A stretch of DNA of 59,472 bases from a virus. Under the pieces are notes generated by a model. The model had not been told where the DNA came from and made no database searches. It saw only the letters and a list, made by a program, of their open reading frames with translations. Below are positions 17,613-28,700 of this stretch, piece after piece; positions within the stretch are counted from its first letter, which is position 1; each line of letters starts with the position of its first letter. The translations under genes were made by a program, and so were the position numbers. The stretch is from IMG/VR virus record IMGVR_UViG_3300034072_001798, positions 1 through 59,472 of that record; one strand, given 5' to 3'.

Positions 17613-17632
17613 TTTATGAGTTATTTTGTTTT

Positions 17633-17644
17633 GTTATAAATATG
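17633..17644 (-). promoter_or_regulatory. Late-motif copy before tail sheath gene
   Basis: Coding strand CATATTTATAAC, followed by an A-rich stretch, 20 bases before the sheath ATG. It is one of the best matches to the late consensus. Confidence 0.55.
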
Positions 17645-17661
17645 TTAAAGTTTTTAAAAAA

Positions 17662-17907
17662 TTACTTGTTTGTAACTTTACCTGTTTTTAAGTTTAAAAC
17701 TCCTTCACCATATTTTTCTTGTATTTCTTTGCCAAATTTAACAAAACTTTCTTCTAAAATATATAACTCTTGAATTACTTTATTTTTTTCTTGATTTAAT
17801 AATTGTAATTCATACTCTAAAGTACCAAGTTGATGTTTTATTTTTTCTCGTTGATTATTTAGATTATTTATTAATAATAACTCTTCAGGTGTTAAAAACT
17901 TATCCAT
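17662..17907 (-). CDS. Small coiled-coil protein
   Basis: An 81-residue protein made largely of one amphipathic helix: LTPEELLLINNLNNQREKI continues with heptads of Leu, Gln and Glu to about residue 60, ending with GEGVLNLKTGKVTNK. I recall similar short proteins in Bacteroidota-infecting or marine T4-like phages, always unnamed. It lies between the last glycosyltransferase and the sheath gene. A late-like sequence (AAATATTTATT) abuts its ATG. Function is unknown; a tail assembly factor is possible. Confidence 0.7.
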   Translation of the reverse strand: MDKFLTPEELLLINNLNNQREKIKHQLGTLEYELQLLNQEKNKVIQELYILEESFVKFGKEIQEKYGEGVLNLKTGKVTNK

Positions 17908-17927
17908 AATAAATATTTAATTTAATT

Positions 17928-19124
17928 TTAAAAATTTAAAATTTTATTTAAAGAATCAAACACTTTTTCAGGTTTAATTGATTTAGTACATTCAAAATGT
18001 CTTGATGTATTTTTATGGCTAGGACACCATTCCCAATCCCCAGGATTTAACCATTCTTTATTAAAACATCCTGTACAAATATTGGTATCATAATTAAATA
18101 TACGTTCACAATCTGTAAATTCACTATAAGGTAAACTAAATCCAGAGATTAAAATTACAGGAGTGTTAAGAGACCAAGCTAACCATGATAATCCACTTCC
18201 AACACCTATAAAAGCATCAGCATGATTTATATCTACCATTCTATCTTCAATAGTATAATTTCCTGTTTTATCAATTACATTTTTTAATGTTCCCCCTAAT
18301 TTAGAATCATGCCATTTATCTCCTAAACGTTCTTGAGTAATCATTACTACTTTATAACCTTTTTCATTTAAATAATCAATAACAGATTGCCACCCACCAG
18401 GATAGTTCCAATATTTAGCATGTGCCGAAGCATGAGGAGCTATGACAACATATTTACCTTCGATTTGTTTTGCTTTATTTGGAATATTAATTTTAGGTTT
18501 TATTTCAGTATAAGATAAACCTAATACTGAGGTTGATGTTTCCCCTAAAGGATGTTGTTTAAAATCTATTGGTATTTTTGTTTTAACAACTTCTTTATTA
18601 TCATAAAACCATCCAATATTATACATTGCATATAATTTTGGGACTTCAGTACCGGGGGTAACAAATTCTAGTTCAGGATATTCTTTTTCAAACCACTCAT
18701 TGTGAAAAGTAGAACAAATTACATGACATTTATGTTTTTTTCTAAATTCATCAATATATGGAAACCATGCTAATGTATCACCAATAGCTGAGGATTCTAA
18801 ATGGATATAGATTCTTTTATCTTTAGCATCGAATTTATGTTCAAATACTAATTCATTGTTCTCTAGATCATAAACTTCTATTTTCCAATCAATAAAATAT
18901 TCAATACCTGGTTTGGTCCACATATTATTAGAAATTTCTGATTCGTATATCAGATGATTTTTTTGTTGGTCAAAGAATTTTACTAAGTATTTTTTTGAAT
19001 CAGAACCTAATATTTCTAAAAATGCTCCATTTAAAAAATGAACATTAAAAGTATTACTAGTTTTTTTATAAGGTAAATTAAGTTGAGAGATGTTATTATA
19101 CTCCTTGATTAAAACTTCTTTCAT
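17928..19124 (-). CDS. Glycosyltransferase resembling autotransporter O-heptosyltransferases (TibC/Aah type)
   Basis: A 398-residue protein. An N-terminal beta-rich region (residues 1-125; FLNGAFLEILGSD, IDWKIEVYDLENN) precedes a GT-B fold of the GT9/heptosyltransferase type: ESSAIGDTLAWFPYIDEFR, then VVIAPHASAHAKYWNYPGG, and DAFIGVGSGLSWLAWSLN. The C-terminus has a cysteine cluster (CTGCFN, WEWCPSH, FECTKS), which fits the metal-binding module of the bacterial autotransporter heptosyltransferase family that O-glycosylates Ser/Thr-rich repeats. It overlaps the preceding GT4 gene by 29 bases and is the third glycosyltransferase downstream of the Thr/Ser-rich collagen-like fibre, a plausible substrate. 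The family call is good; sugar and target are inferred. Confidence 0.8.
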   Translation of the reverse strand: MKEVLIKEYNNISQLNLPYKKTSNTFNVHFLNGAFLEILGSDSKKYLVKFFDQQKNHLIYESEISNNMWTKPGIEYFIDWKIEVYDLENNELVFEHKFDAKDKRIYIHLESSAIGDTLAWFPYIDEFRKKHKCHVICSTFHNEWFEKEYPELEFVTPGTEVPKLYAMYNIGWFYDNKEVVKTKIPIDFKQHPLGETSTSVLGLSYTEIKPKINIPNKAKQIEGKYVVIAPHASAHAKYWNYPGGWQSVIDYLNEKGYKVVMITQERLGDKWHDSKLGGTLKNVIDKTGNYTIEDRMVDINHADAFIGVGSGLSWLAWSLNTPVILISGFSLPYSEFTDCERIFNYDTNICTGCFNKEWLNPGDWEWCPSHKNTSRHFECTKSIKPEKVFDSLNKILNF

Positions 19125-20055
19125 ATATTTTTATTAATTCTTTTGAACGATTAAACCATGATAATTCTTGAGATGTATTAAAAACTTTTTCTCTATATGA
19201 TTCCCAATTAGACATAATATCTTTTAAACCTTTATCCATTTCAAATACATCTCTAGGAGCTCTCCAAGCACCATGAAAATCTGTATTTAGTTCCCAATCA
19301 GCAATAATTGGTAAACCAGCTGCAGCTGCTTCAACCATTGTTAAATTAGGATGGCCTGCTTCTAACATTGTTGGGTGAATAAAGATATCATGTTGATGAT
19401 AAAGATTTAATAATTCATTATTATGAGTATCGAATACTAAATTTAATTTAGGATAATTTAACATCCATAAATGTGAATTAAAAAAACTTTTATTAGCAGA
19501 AGGACCAGCTATAGTAATTTCTAAATTATTTAACATAGCTAACCCTAAACCGTATGTAAAACCTTTTCTATCATAGGATTGATTTCCTGCTAATCCATTA
19601 TTAGCTATCATTAATAGTTTTGGTTTTATTGGTTTTGGTTTATCAACAGGATAAAAATCATCAGTATTTACACCATGAGAAAAATATATACATTTAGGGT
19701 GATCAAAATAATCAACTAAAAAACGGGCAGGCATTAAAGCTATAATAGAACCTTCAATTGCTTTTAGATTTTCTTTATAAACATGAGATTCTTTACCATA
19801 ATGATAAGCATGGTGATCATGAATTTGATATATATAAGGAATACCTTTTTTAGCTAATTGAATAGCTAAATTTGCTACATGACAGTGTACAATATCATAT
19901 TCTCCTGGGTGGATATGTCCTGACATTTTAATATCAACTTGATGATCTAATTTGGTAAGATTTTGAGTAAATTCCCAAACAATTTTTTCAATAGCTCCCC
20001 ACGATGGAGGGGGAATAGGAATACCACAACCAGGATCTATTTGGCAAATTTTCAT
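19096..20055 (-). CDS. GT4-family glycosyltransferase
   Basis: A 319-residue GT-B enzyme. The N-terminus MKICQIDPGCGIPIPPPSWG, followed by GAIEKIVWEFT, is typical of GT4 enzymes that bind the acceptor through a Gly-rich loop. YDIVHCHVANLA and ALMPARFLVDYF follow. The donor-binding half has LLMIANNGLAGN and the retaining E-x7-E signature in EAGHPNLTMVEAAAAGLPII. It overlaps the upstream 885-residue enzyme by one base (TAATG) and the downstream enzyme by 29 bases, so all three are translationally coupled. It probably extends or starts a glycan on the fibre; the sugar cannot be predicted. Confidence 0.88.
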   Translation of the reverse strand: MKICQIDPGCGIPIPPPSWGAIEKIVWEFTQNLTKLDHQVDIKMSGHIHPGEYDIVHCHVANLAIQLAKKGIPYIYQIHDHHAYHYGKESHVYKENLKAIEGSIIALMPARFLVDYFDHPKCIYFSHGVNTDDFYPVDKPKPIKPKLLMIANNGLAGNQSYDRKGFTYGLGLAMLNNLEITIAGPSANKSFFNSHLWMLNYPKLNLVFDTHNNELLNLYHQHDIFIHPTMLEAGHPNLTMVEAAAAGLPIIADWELNTDFHGAWRAPRDVFEMDKGLKDIMSNWESYREKVFNTSQELSWFNRSKELIKIYERSFNQGV

Positions 20056-22712
20056 TATTCTGTAAATATTAAGGGATTATCTGTTTTACCATCTTTATTG
20101 GATTGTTCTACTATACTAAATCCTGGGAGATGTTTGGTGTAAATTTTTTCTGCTGTACCTACTCTTAATCTAGCTACATTACATATCCATAAATCAATAG
20201 CATCCCAGGGTAATGTTTCTAGCATTACCTTGATTTTTCTAATTTTAACATTATTAATTAAATACGATTGAGCTGGGATAAAAGGAGTTACATCTGTATA
20301 AATGTCTTCTATTTTAGGGCCATTTAAATTTCTATCCTGCCATGGATTACCAAATCCTATAATATCCATATCAGTTTGATATGATAATTTATTAAATCTA
20401 ATCAAAGATTCATATAATTCTTGATAATCACTGTCTATTACAACATCACCTTCTACAATTAATACAAAATCATATTTAGTATTATCTTCAGCACATAAAG
20501 CATTTTTATGAGCTAAATAGCACCCATAATGTCCAGGAGCTAATTTATAGTAGCCTGGTTTATCTTGAACATCTTGTGGGCGAGAACATGTTTCTTTTGG
20601 AGGGAGTTCTTTCCAGATTTCATTAATACGTTGTTCGTATACTATATCTGTTTTTTCACAAAAATCCTTAATGTTTTCTATTGATTTAATTTCTTTAGAA
20701 TTAGAATCAGGTTCAGTAACTAAATGCATTAATTTTATTTTAGGAATATAATGTTTTACTTCTAATTTTCCATTAAATTCTAAATTAGTTACTTGAATTG
20801 TAATAACTTTTAAAGTTTTATGATAATTACCTATGGTAAATTCTACTTCCATTCCTTCTTCATATCGAAAAACTTTGTAATAATCTGTTTTACCCTCTAC
20901 ATTTAATTCATCAAAAAATATTTCATTTTTATCTTTATCGCGTATTACAACTCGAATAAATCTTGATTCTTTACTATTAGAAATTCTAATATAAGGAGCA
21001 AATGAGTTTGGAATATTAGTTGGTAATACTGTGTAATATTCTACTTGGGAAAAATCAGAATGATCAAATGTTTCTAAACTTTTTTGATCAAAAATTTCAA
21101 TATCTTCAAAATATATATAATCAGTACTTCGTTTAAAAATATGATACCACATATTTTCTAAACCATTACTTTCACTTCCTAATTGAAAACGAAGTTGTTC
21201 ATAATCTTCAGCATTATAAATTTGATGAATATGATCAAAAAAGAAATCAGAATGAATTGCACAAAAATAAGTATGTAAAGCATCACCTTCGGAAGCTTTA
21301 TATTTACCAAAATATGCTTTTTTATTATCTAATATTTTAGAAATTTCATCTATATGATGAGATGATTGAATTGTATAATCAAAATTAAGAAAAAATAATT
21401 TTTTATATCCTAAACTTTTTGCTAAAGAAGCACCATTTACATAATTTGAATAAACACTAGGACCATGATATATATCATTATTATTTCCTCTTAAATTAAT
21501 ATAAACTTTATGATCAGGATGATCTGCCCAATAATTACTATAATAGGTATGTTTTGTAAGAATATTATTGTTATCTACAACAACATAATCTGCTTTTGCT
21601 TCAATAGAAAATGGAACAGGAATATGTGATGTAACTAAAACTTTATTTCCTCTAGCTTGAATTGAATCTATAGTTTTTAATGTGGTTTCAATTACAGCAT
21701 CACTTATTGGAAAAGTAGATAAGATAAATATTTCTTCATCTGAATTTGATTCTTTAATACCTAATTTTTTAGCAATTTTGTCATAATTAGTTTTAAAATC
21801 ATCAAATTTTAAATAATCAATAGTAGGGAATTTATTAAAATAATCTAAATAAACAGGAAGGTTATATATTAATGTAGGAATTTGATATGAAATTGCTTCA
21901 CGAATAACTAAAGGCATTGTTTCTTTATCGTTTTCATGACCTCTGGAGGTAAATAAAAATAAATCCATTGCCTGGTAGAACTTATCTACATCTGTGCGTT
22001 CATTCCACCATGTTAAATTTGAGGGTTGATCTTTGGCTAATGGTTCCCAATACCATTTAAAATTATCTGCTCTATTTCCTAAACTATGAAATTCTACATC
22101 AGGAAATTGTCTAGCATATTCAAAAAATTCTGCTTGATTTTTACGAGAAGTATATAATCCTACATGTAAAACATGTTTTTTAGCGGGATCTAATTGTAGA
22201 TTACGCAGTGCCTCTTCACGGTCAGGGCGTTCAATATATTCAATAGGATATTCAACTAATACGCTTGGAACATTAATATCTTGATACTGATTAATTTGCC
22301 ATTGAGATACAAACATAAATTTATCTGGGAAGAATTTTTTATTGTTTGTATCAAAAGATGAATCATGAGATGTTTCTACAATTTTATAATTTCTTTCCGT
22401 ATTATAAATTTGTTTAGCAATATTTTCATCCATAAAAAACTCAGGAATTTCTTCTAAATGAATAATATCCGGTTTAACATGATGAATAATATCAATTAAT
22501 TCTTGTTTATCTTCTTTAAGAGTAAAAAATTTATCAGAATCAACTAAATTAACTATTTTATTTTTAGTTATTACTAAAACGCCTCCAGTACAATCTACCC
22601 ATTCTACAAGATAAATCTCGTAAGTATTTCTAAGTAATTCTATCTTCTTGGTTAAATATTGTGGGAGTCCGCCTGTTGATAAATGTGGGGCAATAAATAA
22701 CAATTTTTGCAT
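20055..22712 (-). CDS. Multidomain glycosyltransferase: GT4-like N-terminus, middle GT-like region, GT25-like C-terminus
   Basis: An 885-residue protein with at least three modules. Residues 1 to about 320 are GT-B/GT4-like: IAPHLSTGGLPQYL, HVGLYTSRKNQAEFFEYAR, LFLFTSRGHEND, MPLVIREAISYQIPTLIY. Residues about 325-520 look like a second GT-A-type region (EIFILSTFPISDAVIETTLK, KKLFFLNFDYTIQ). A beta-rich linker near 570-660 follows. The last 220 residues have the GT25 pattern: APGHYGCYLAHKNAL, then FVLIVEGDVVIDSDY, with DIIGFGNPW and IPAQSYLINN. GT25 includes LPS galactosyltransferases and animal procollagen galactosyltransferases. It lies 53 bases after the collagen-like fibre gene. The GT4 and GT25 parts are clear; the middle domain is tentative. 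Confidence 0.82.
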   Translation of the reverse strand: MQKLLFIAPHLSTGGLPQYLTKKIELLRNTYEIYLVEWVDCTGGVLVITKNKIVNLVDSDKFFTLKEDKQELIDIIHHVKPDIIHLEEIPEFFMDENIAKQIYNTERNYKIVETSHDSSFDTNNKKFFPDKFMFVSQWQINQYQDINVPSVLVEYPIEYIERPDREEALRNLQLDPAKKHVLHVGLYTSRKNQAEFFEYARQFPDVEFHSLGNRADNFKWYWEPLAKDQPSNLTWWNERTDVDKFYQAMDLFLFTSRGHENDKETMPLVIREAISYQIPTLIYNLPVYLDYFNKFPTIDYLKFDDFKTNYDKIAKKLGIKESNSDEEIFILSTFPISDAVIETTLKTIDSIQARGNKVLVTSHIPVPFSIEAKADYVVVDNNNILTKHTYYSNYWADHPDHKVYINLRGNNNDIYHGPSVYSNYVNGASLAKSLGYKKLFFLNFDYTIQSSHHIDEISKILDNKKAYFGKYKASEGDALHTYFCAIHSDFFFDHIHQIYNAEDYEQLRFQLGSESNGLENMWYHIFKRSTDYIYFEDIEIFDQKSLETFDHSDFSQVEYYTVLPTNIPNSFAPYIRISNSKESRFIRVVIRDKDKNEIFFDELNVEGKTDYYKVFRYEEGMEVEFTIGNYHKTLKVITIQVTNLEFNGKLEVKHYIPKIKLMHLVTEPDSNSKEIKSIENIKDFCEKTDIVYEQRINEIWKELPPKETCSRPQDVQDKPGYYKLAPGHYGCYLAHKNALCAEDNTKYDFVLIVEGDVVIDSDYQELYESLIRFNKLSYQTDMDIIGFGNPWQDRNLNGPKIEDIYTDVTPFIPAQSYLINNVKIRKIKVMLETLPWDAIDLWICNVARLRVGTAEKIYTKHLPGFSIVEQSNKDGKTDNPLIFTE

Positions 22713-22765
22713 AACAGTCTATTTCCCATAAATATACGTAAAATTATTTAAAGTACCAAGTTGTA

Positions 22766-25700
22766 TTATCCGTTAGTAAAATAAGTTGTATCAGGTCTGA
22801 AGTTTATTGTATAGTAGGCTCCATTTTGTCTGATTACGTTTCCTACTCCTCTTATAATAGAACCTGCTGCTGTTGGTACGGTTGCACTAACATTACCCGC
22901 AGTTGTTCCTACATAAAGTGGATCACCAATTGTTGCTACACCATCTATTAAGTTAGTAGTATATATACCATCAATTAATACTGAGATTTCGTTTCCAACT
23001 CCAGCAACTGTTCTTAATACTACCCCTAATATAAATTCAGTTGTAGAAAGTGCATCAGCATCTGTTCTAAACCATTGACCTGAGGCAGCCTGGTAATGTA
23101 CTAATTGACCAACTGTTAATGCTTCTCCGGAGGTTTGGCTATGAAGTATTGTTCCTTGAACATAAACTGCAGCTTGATTTGGATCTAATATAGATGTATG
23201 TCCTGGATAAAGTTTAGCGGTAATTGTAGTACCTGAAAGAGCTGTATCACCTGCCCATAAATAATTTTCAGCATCAGACCATAAGACATTTTCTCCAGAA
23301 AATGATACACTACCATTTACATCTAATGTTTGTGTTGGGCCTGTAGTATTAACACCTAATCTAGTATTTGTAATATCAGCATATAAGAATGATACACTTT
23401 GTACTGTTGTTGTACTTGTAGTTCTTACTAAATAATCTGGTTGATTGGTAAATACACCACCACTAATACCTGAGGTACCGTTGATTGATTGACCACTTGT
23501 TCCCGCTACACCACTTGTACCATTAGTTCCGTTTGCTCCTGATGTTCCATTAGAACCTGATGAACCTGAAGAACCTGAAAGCGCACTTACACCTGAATTA
23601 CCTTTGTTTCCTGAAACACCATTTGTACCTGAAGAACCAGTTGTACCTGAAGTTCCTGATGCTCCTGAGTTACCGTTGTTTCCTGAGTTTCCTGAACTAC
23701 CATTTGAACCACTTGTACCTGAGTTACCTGAGTTACCTGAAACTCCGTTGTTTCCTGAGTTACCGTTTGAACCATTAGTTCCGCTTGAACCTGAGCTACG
23801 GCTTAATCCTGAAGTACCTGCGTTTCCTGAGTTACCAGAGTTACCTGAAGTACCATTAGAACCTGATGAACCTGAAGTTCCTGATGAACCTGAAGTCCGA
23901 CTTAAGCCAGAATTACCTGCGTTTCCTGAGTTACCTGAAGAACCTGTTGTTCCGGATGAACCTGAAGTTCCTGATGAACCTGAACTACGGCTTAATCCTG
24001 AAGTACCTGCGTTTCCTGAGTTACCAGAGTTACCTGAAGTACCATTAGAACCTGATGAACCTGAAGTTCCTGATGAACCTGAAGTCCGACTTAAACCAGA
24101 ATTACCTGCATTTCCTGAGTTACCTGAAGAACCTGTTGTTCCGCTTGAACCTGAGGTTCCTGATGAACCTGAGCTGCGGCTTAAACCAGAGTTACCTGCG
24201 TTACCTGAGTTACCGTTTGAACCTGTTGTTCCGCTTGAACCTGATGTTCCTGATGAACCTGAAGTCCGACTTAAACCAGAGTTACCTGCGTTACCTGAGT
24301 TACCTGAAGAACCTGTTGTTCCGCTTGAACCTGAGGTTGCACTTAAACCAGAAGTACCTGAGTTACCTGAGTTGCCAGAGTTACCGTTTGAACCTGTTGT
24401 TCCGCTTGAACCTGAGCTGCGGCTTAATCCTGAAGTACCTGCGTTTCCTGAGTTACCGTTTGAACCATTAGTTCCGCTTGAACCCGATGTTCCTGAAGTC
24501 TGACTTAAGCCAGAATTACCTGCGTTTCCTGAGTTACCATTGGAACCATTGGTTCCACTTGAACCTGAAGTTGCACTTAGACCAGAAGTACCTGCGTTAC
24601 CTGAGTTACCTGCGTTACCTGAAGTACCATTAGATCCTGTAGTTCCGCTTGAACCTGAGCTGCGGCTTAATCCTGAAGTACCTGCATTTCCTGAAGTACC
24701 ATTATTTCCGGAGGTACCATTTGAACCATTAGTTCCGCTTGAACCTGAAGTCCGACTTAATCCTGAAGTACCCGCGTTTCCTGAGTTACCATTGGAACCA
24801 TTGGTTCCACTTGAACCTGAGGTTGCACTTAAACCAGAGTTACCTGCGTTACCTGAGTTACCGTTTGAACCTGTTGTTCCGGATGAACCTGAGCTGCGGC
24901 TTAATCCTGAAGTACCTGCGTTTCCTGAAGTACCATTATTTCCGGAGGTACCATTTGAACCATTAGTTCCGCTTGAACCTGAAGTCCGACTTAATCCTGA
25001 AGTACCCGCGTTTCCTGAGTTACCTGAGGTACCGTTTGAACCTGTAGTTCCGCTTGTACCTGATAATCCTGAGTTGCCATTGTTTCCATTATTTCCAGAA
25101 GTACCATTTGAACCTGTAGTTCCGTTTGTACCTGAATTACCTGAATTACCTGAGGTTCCGTTATTTCCAGAAGTACCATTTGAACCTGTAGTTCCTGATG
25201 AACCTGAGGTACGACTTAAACCGCTTGTTCCTGTGTTACCTGAGGTACCTGCAGTACCAGCTGAACCTGATGTACCTGAGTTAGCACTAGCACCACTTGT
25301 TCCAGCATTACCTGAGGTACCTGATGTACCAGCTGAACCTGATGTACCAGAAGTTGCACTAGCACCACTTGTTCCGGCATTTCCTGAATTACCTGAAGTA
25401 CCGTTTGTACCAGTTGAACCTGAAGAACCTGAAGTTCTGCTTAATCCTGAATTACTAGTATCACCAGATGAGCCATTAGTACCAGATGAACCACTTGTAC
25501 CTGAGGTTTGACTTGGACCACTAGTACCAGCAACACCTGATGTACCTACTGAACCTGTTGTACCTGATGAACCACTTGTGTTTGATAATCCGCTTGTTCC
25601 AGCATTACCTGAGTTTCCTGAAGTACCGTTTGAACCAGTTGTACCTGAAGTTCCTGAGTTAGCACTAACACCACTCGTACCTGCATTACCTGTAGTACCT

Positions 25701-28700
25701 GCTGTACCTGTTGATCCTGAAGAACCAGAGGTAGCACTTAATCCACTTGTTCCGGCATTGCCCGAATTACCATTAGTACCTGTTGAACCTGAAGAACCAG
25801 ATGTTCTACTTAAACCAGAAGTACCATCATTACCTGAGGTACCAACTGTACCTGAAGAACCGGATGAGCCTGAACTACGGCTTAATCCGCTTGTTCCAGC
25901 ATTACCACTTGTTCCATTTGAACCAGTAGTTCCTGAAGAACCACTTGTATTTGATGAACCACTAGTTCCAGCAGCTCCTGTAGTACCTGCTGTACCCGTT
26001 GAACCGGAAGTTCCTGAGTTAGCACTAACACCACTTGTACCGGCATTTCCACTTGTTCCATTTGAACCTGTTGTACCTGATGATCCTGATGTATTACTTA
26101 ATCCACTAGTACCTGCTACTCCTGCTGAACCGTTAGTACCAGTTGAACCTGAAGAACCAGAAGTATTTGAAGCACCTGAAGTACCTGCATTTCCTGAAGT
26201 ACCGTTTGTACCTGTAGATCCTGAAGAGCCACTTGTACCAGATGAACCTGAAGTTCTACTTGAACCAGAAGTACCATCGTTTCCTGAAGTACCGTTTGTA
26301 CCAGCTGAACCGCTTGAACCTGAAGTTCTACTTAATCCTGAAGTACCGTCGTTACCTGAGGTACCTATTGAACCCGAAGATCCTGATGAACCTGAACTAC
26401 GACTTAATCCACTTGTTCCAACGTTACCTGAGGTACCGTTTGTACCAGTTGAACCACTTGTTCCTGAAGTAGCGCTAGCACCTGATGCACCTGCAGCACC
26501 TGAAGAACCTGAAGTACCAGTTGAACCTGAAGAACCACTTGTTCCTGAAGTAGCACTTGCTCCTGAAGCGCCTGCAGCTCCTGAAGAACCTGAAGTTCCT
26601 GTTGAACCTGAAGAACCGCTTGTATTTGATAATCCACTAGTTCCAGCTACACCTGAAGTACCATTTGTACCAGTAGATCCTGATGAACCTGAAGTATTAC
26701 TTGCACCTGATGTTCCAGCATTACCACTAACTCCTACTGAACCTGATGTACCTGTAGAACCACTTGTTCCACTTGTTGCGCTAGCACCACTATTTCCAGC
26801 ATTACCTGATGAACCATTTGAACCTGAACTTCCTGAAGTGCCTGATAATTGACTTAATCCGTTTGTTCCAGCAGCACCTGTTGAACCATTTGAACCTGAA
26901 CTTCCTGATGAACCAGAAACATTACTAATACCTGAAGTACCAGCCGCTCCTGATGAACCATTTGAACCGCTTGTACCTGCAGATCCTGATGTATTTGAAT
27001 TACCTGAAGTACCTGCATCCCCTGTTGAACCATTAGTTCCTGAGGTACCACTTGAACCTGAGCTTCTACTTAATCCACTTGTTCCTAAATCTCCATCTCC
27101 GGAAGTACCGTTTGTACCTGATGTACCTGAAGATCCTGAACTGCGACTTAAACCTGAAGTTCCTATATTACCTGAGGTACCAACTGAACCTGAAGATCCA
27201 CTTGTTCCTGAAATTTTACTTTGACCTGAATCTCCAGCTTCACCTGTTGAACCGTTTGTACCTGAAGAACCACTTGTGCCTGATGTATTACTTAATCCTG
27301 AAGTACCAGCATTACCTGTTGAACCATTAGTACCGCTTGTTCCGCTTGAACCTGAACTGCGACTTAAACCTGAAGTTCCTAAATCTCCATCTCCGGAAGT
27401 ACCATTTGTACCACTTGTTCCACTAGAACCTGAAGTTCTACTTAAACCACTTGTACCTATATTTCCTGAAGTACCAACTGAACCTGAAGACCCAGATGTA
27501 CCACTTGTATTACTTAATCCTGATTCACCAGCAACACCTGAAGAACCTGTAGTTCCTGTTGAACCTGAAGAACCAGATGAACCTGAAGTTCTGCTTAAAC
27601 CTGAGTTACCGTCAACTCCTGTTGAACCGTTTGTTCCAGAAGAACCACTTGAACCAGAAGTTGTACTTAATCCACTTGTTCCAGCATTACCTGAGGTACC
27701 AACTGAACCACTTGTTCCTGAAGAACCTGAAGTAGCACTTTCACCTGAAGTTCCAGCGTCTCCTGTTGTACCGTTTGTACCAGAAGTACCTGAAGAACCA
27801 CTTGTATTAGATAATCCACTTGTTCCAGCTTCACCTGAAGAACCGTTTGAACCAGATGTGCCTGAGGAACCACTTGTGTTTGAAACACCTGAAGTTCCGG
27901 CATCTCCTGTAGAACCTACAGTTCCTGAAGAACCGCTTGTACCTGAAGTAGCACTTTCACCTGAAGTTCCAGCGTCTCCTGTTGTACCGTTTGTACCAGT
28001 TGAACCACTCGTACCTGAAGTAGCACTTTCACCTGAAGTTCCAGAGTCTCCTGTTGTACCGTTTGTACCAGAAGTACCTGAAGAACCAGACGTTTCACTA
28101 TTTCCTGAAGTACCAGCATTACCACTTGTACCATTAGATCCAGTAGTTCCTGAGGAGCCACTTATGTTTGATAATCCGCTTGTTCCAGCATCTCCTGAAG
28201 AACCATTTGTACCTGTTGAACCAGAAGTACCAGATGTGTTACTTAAACCACTTGTTCCAGCATTACCACTAGAACCATTAGATCCTGAAGTGCCTGAGGA
28301 ACCAGACGTTTCACTATTTCCTGAAGTACCCGAAGTGCCTGTTGAACCTGATTCTCCACTTGTTCCTGAAGTACCAGATGAACCTGATTCTCCACTTGTT
28401 CCTGAAGTACCTGAGGTTCCATTTTCACCAGAAGTACCTGATGTGCCTGTTGAACCACTAGTACTACTTACACCTGAAGTGCCTGTTGAACCATTATCAC
28501 CACTTGTTCCACTTGTACCTGTTGTTCCGGATTCACCTGAAATACCTGAAGTACCTGAGGTACCATCTTCACCACTTGTTCCTGAAGAACCAGTTGTTCC
28601 TGATTCACCTGAAATACCTGAAGTACCGAAAGTACCATTTTGACCTGAAGTACCTGCTGAACCAGTTGAACCAGAATTTCCTGAGATACCTGAAGTACCT

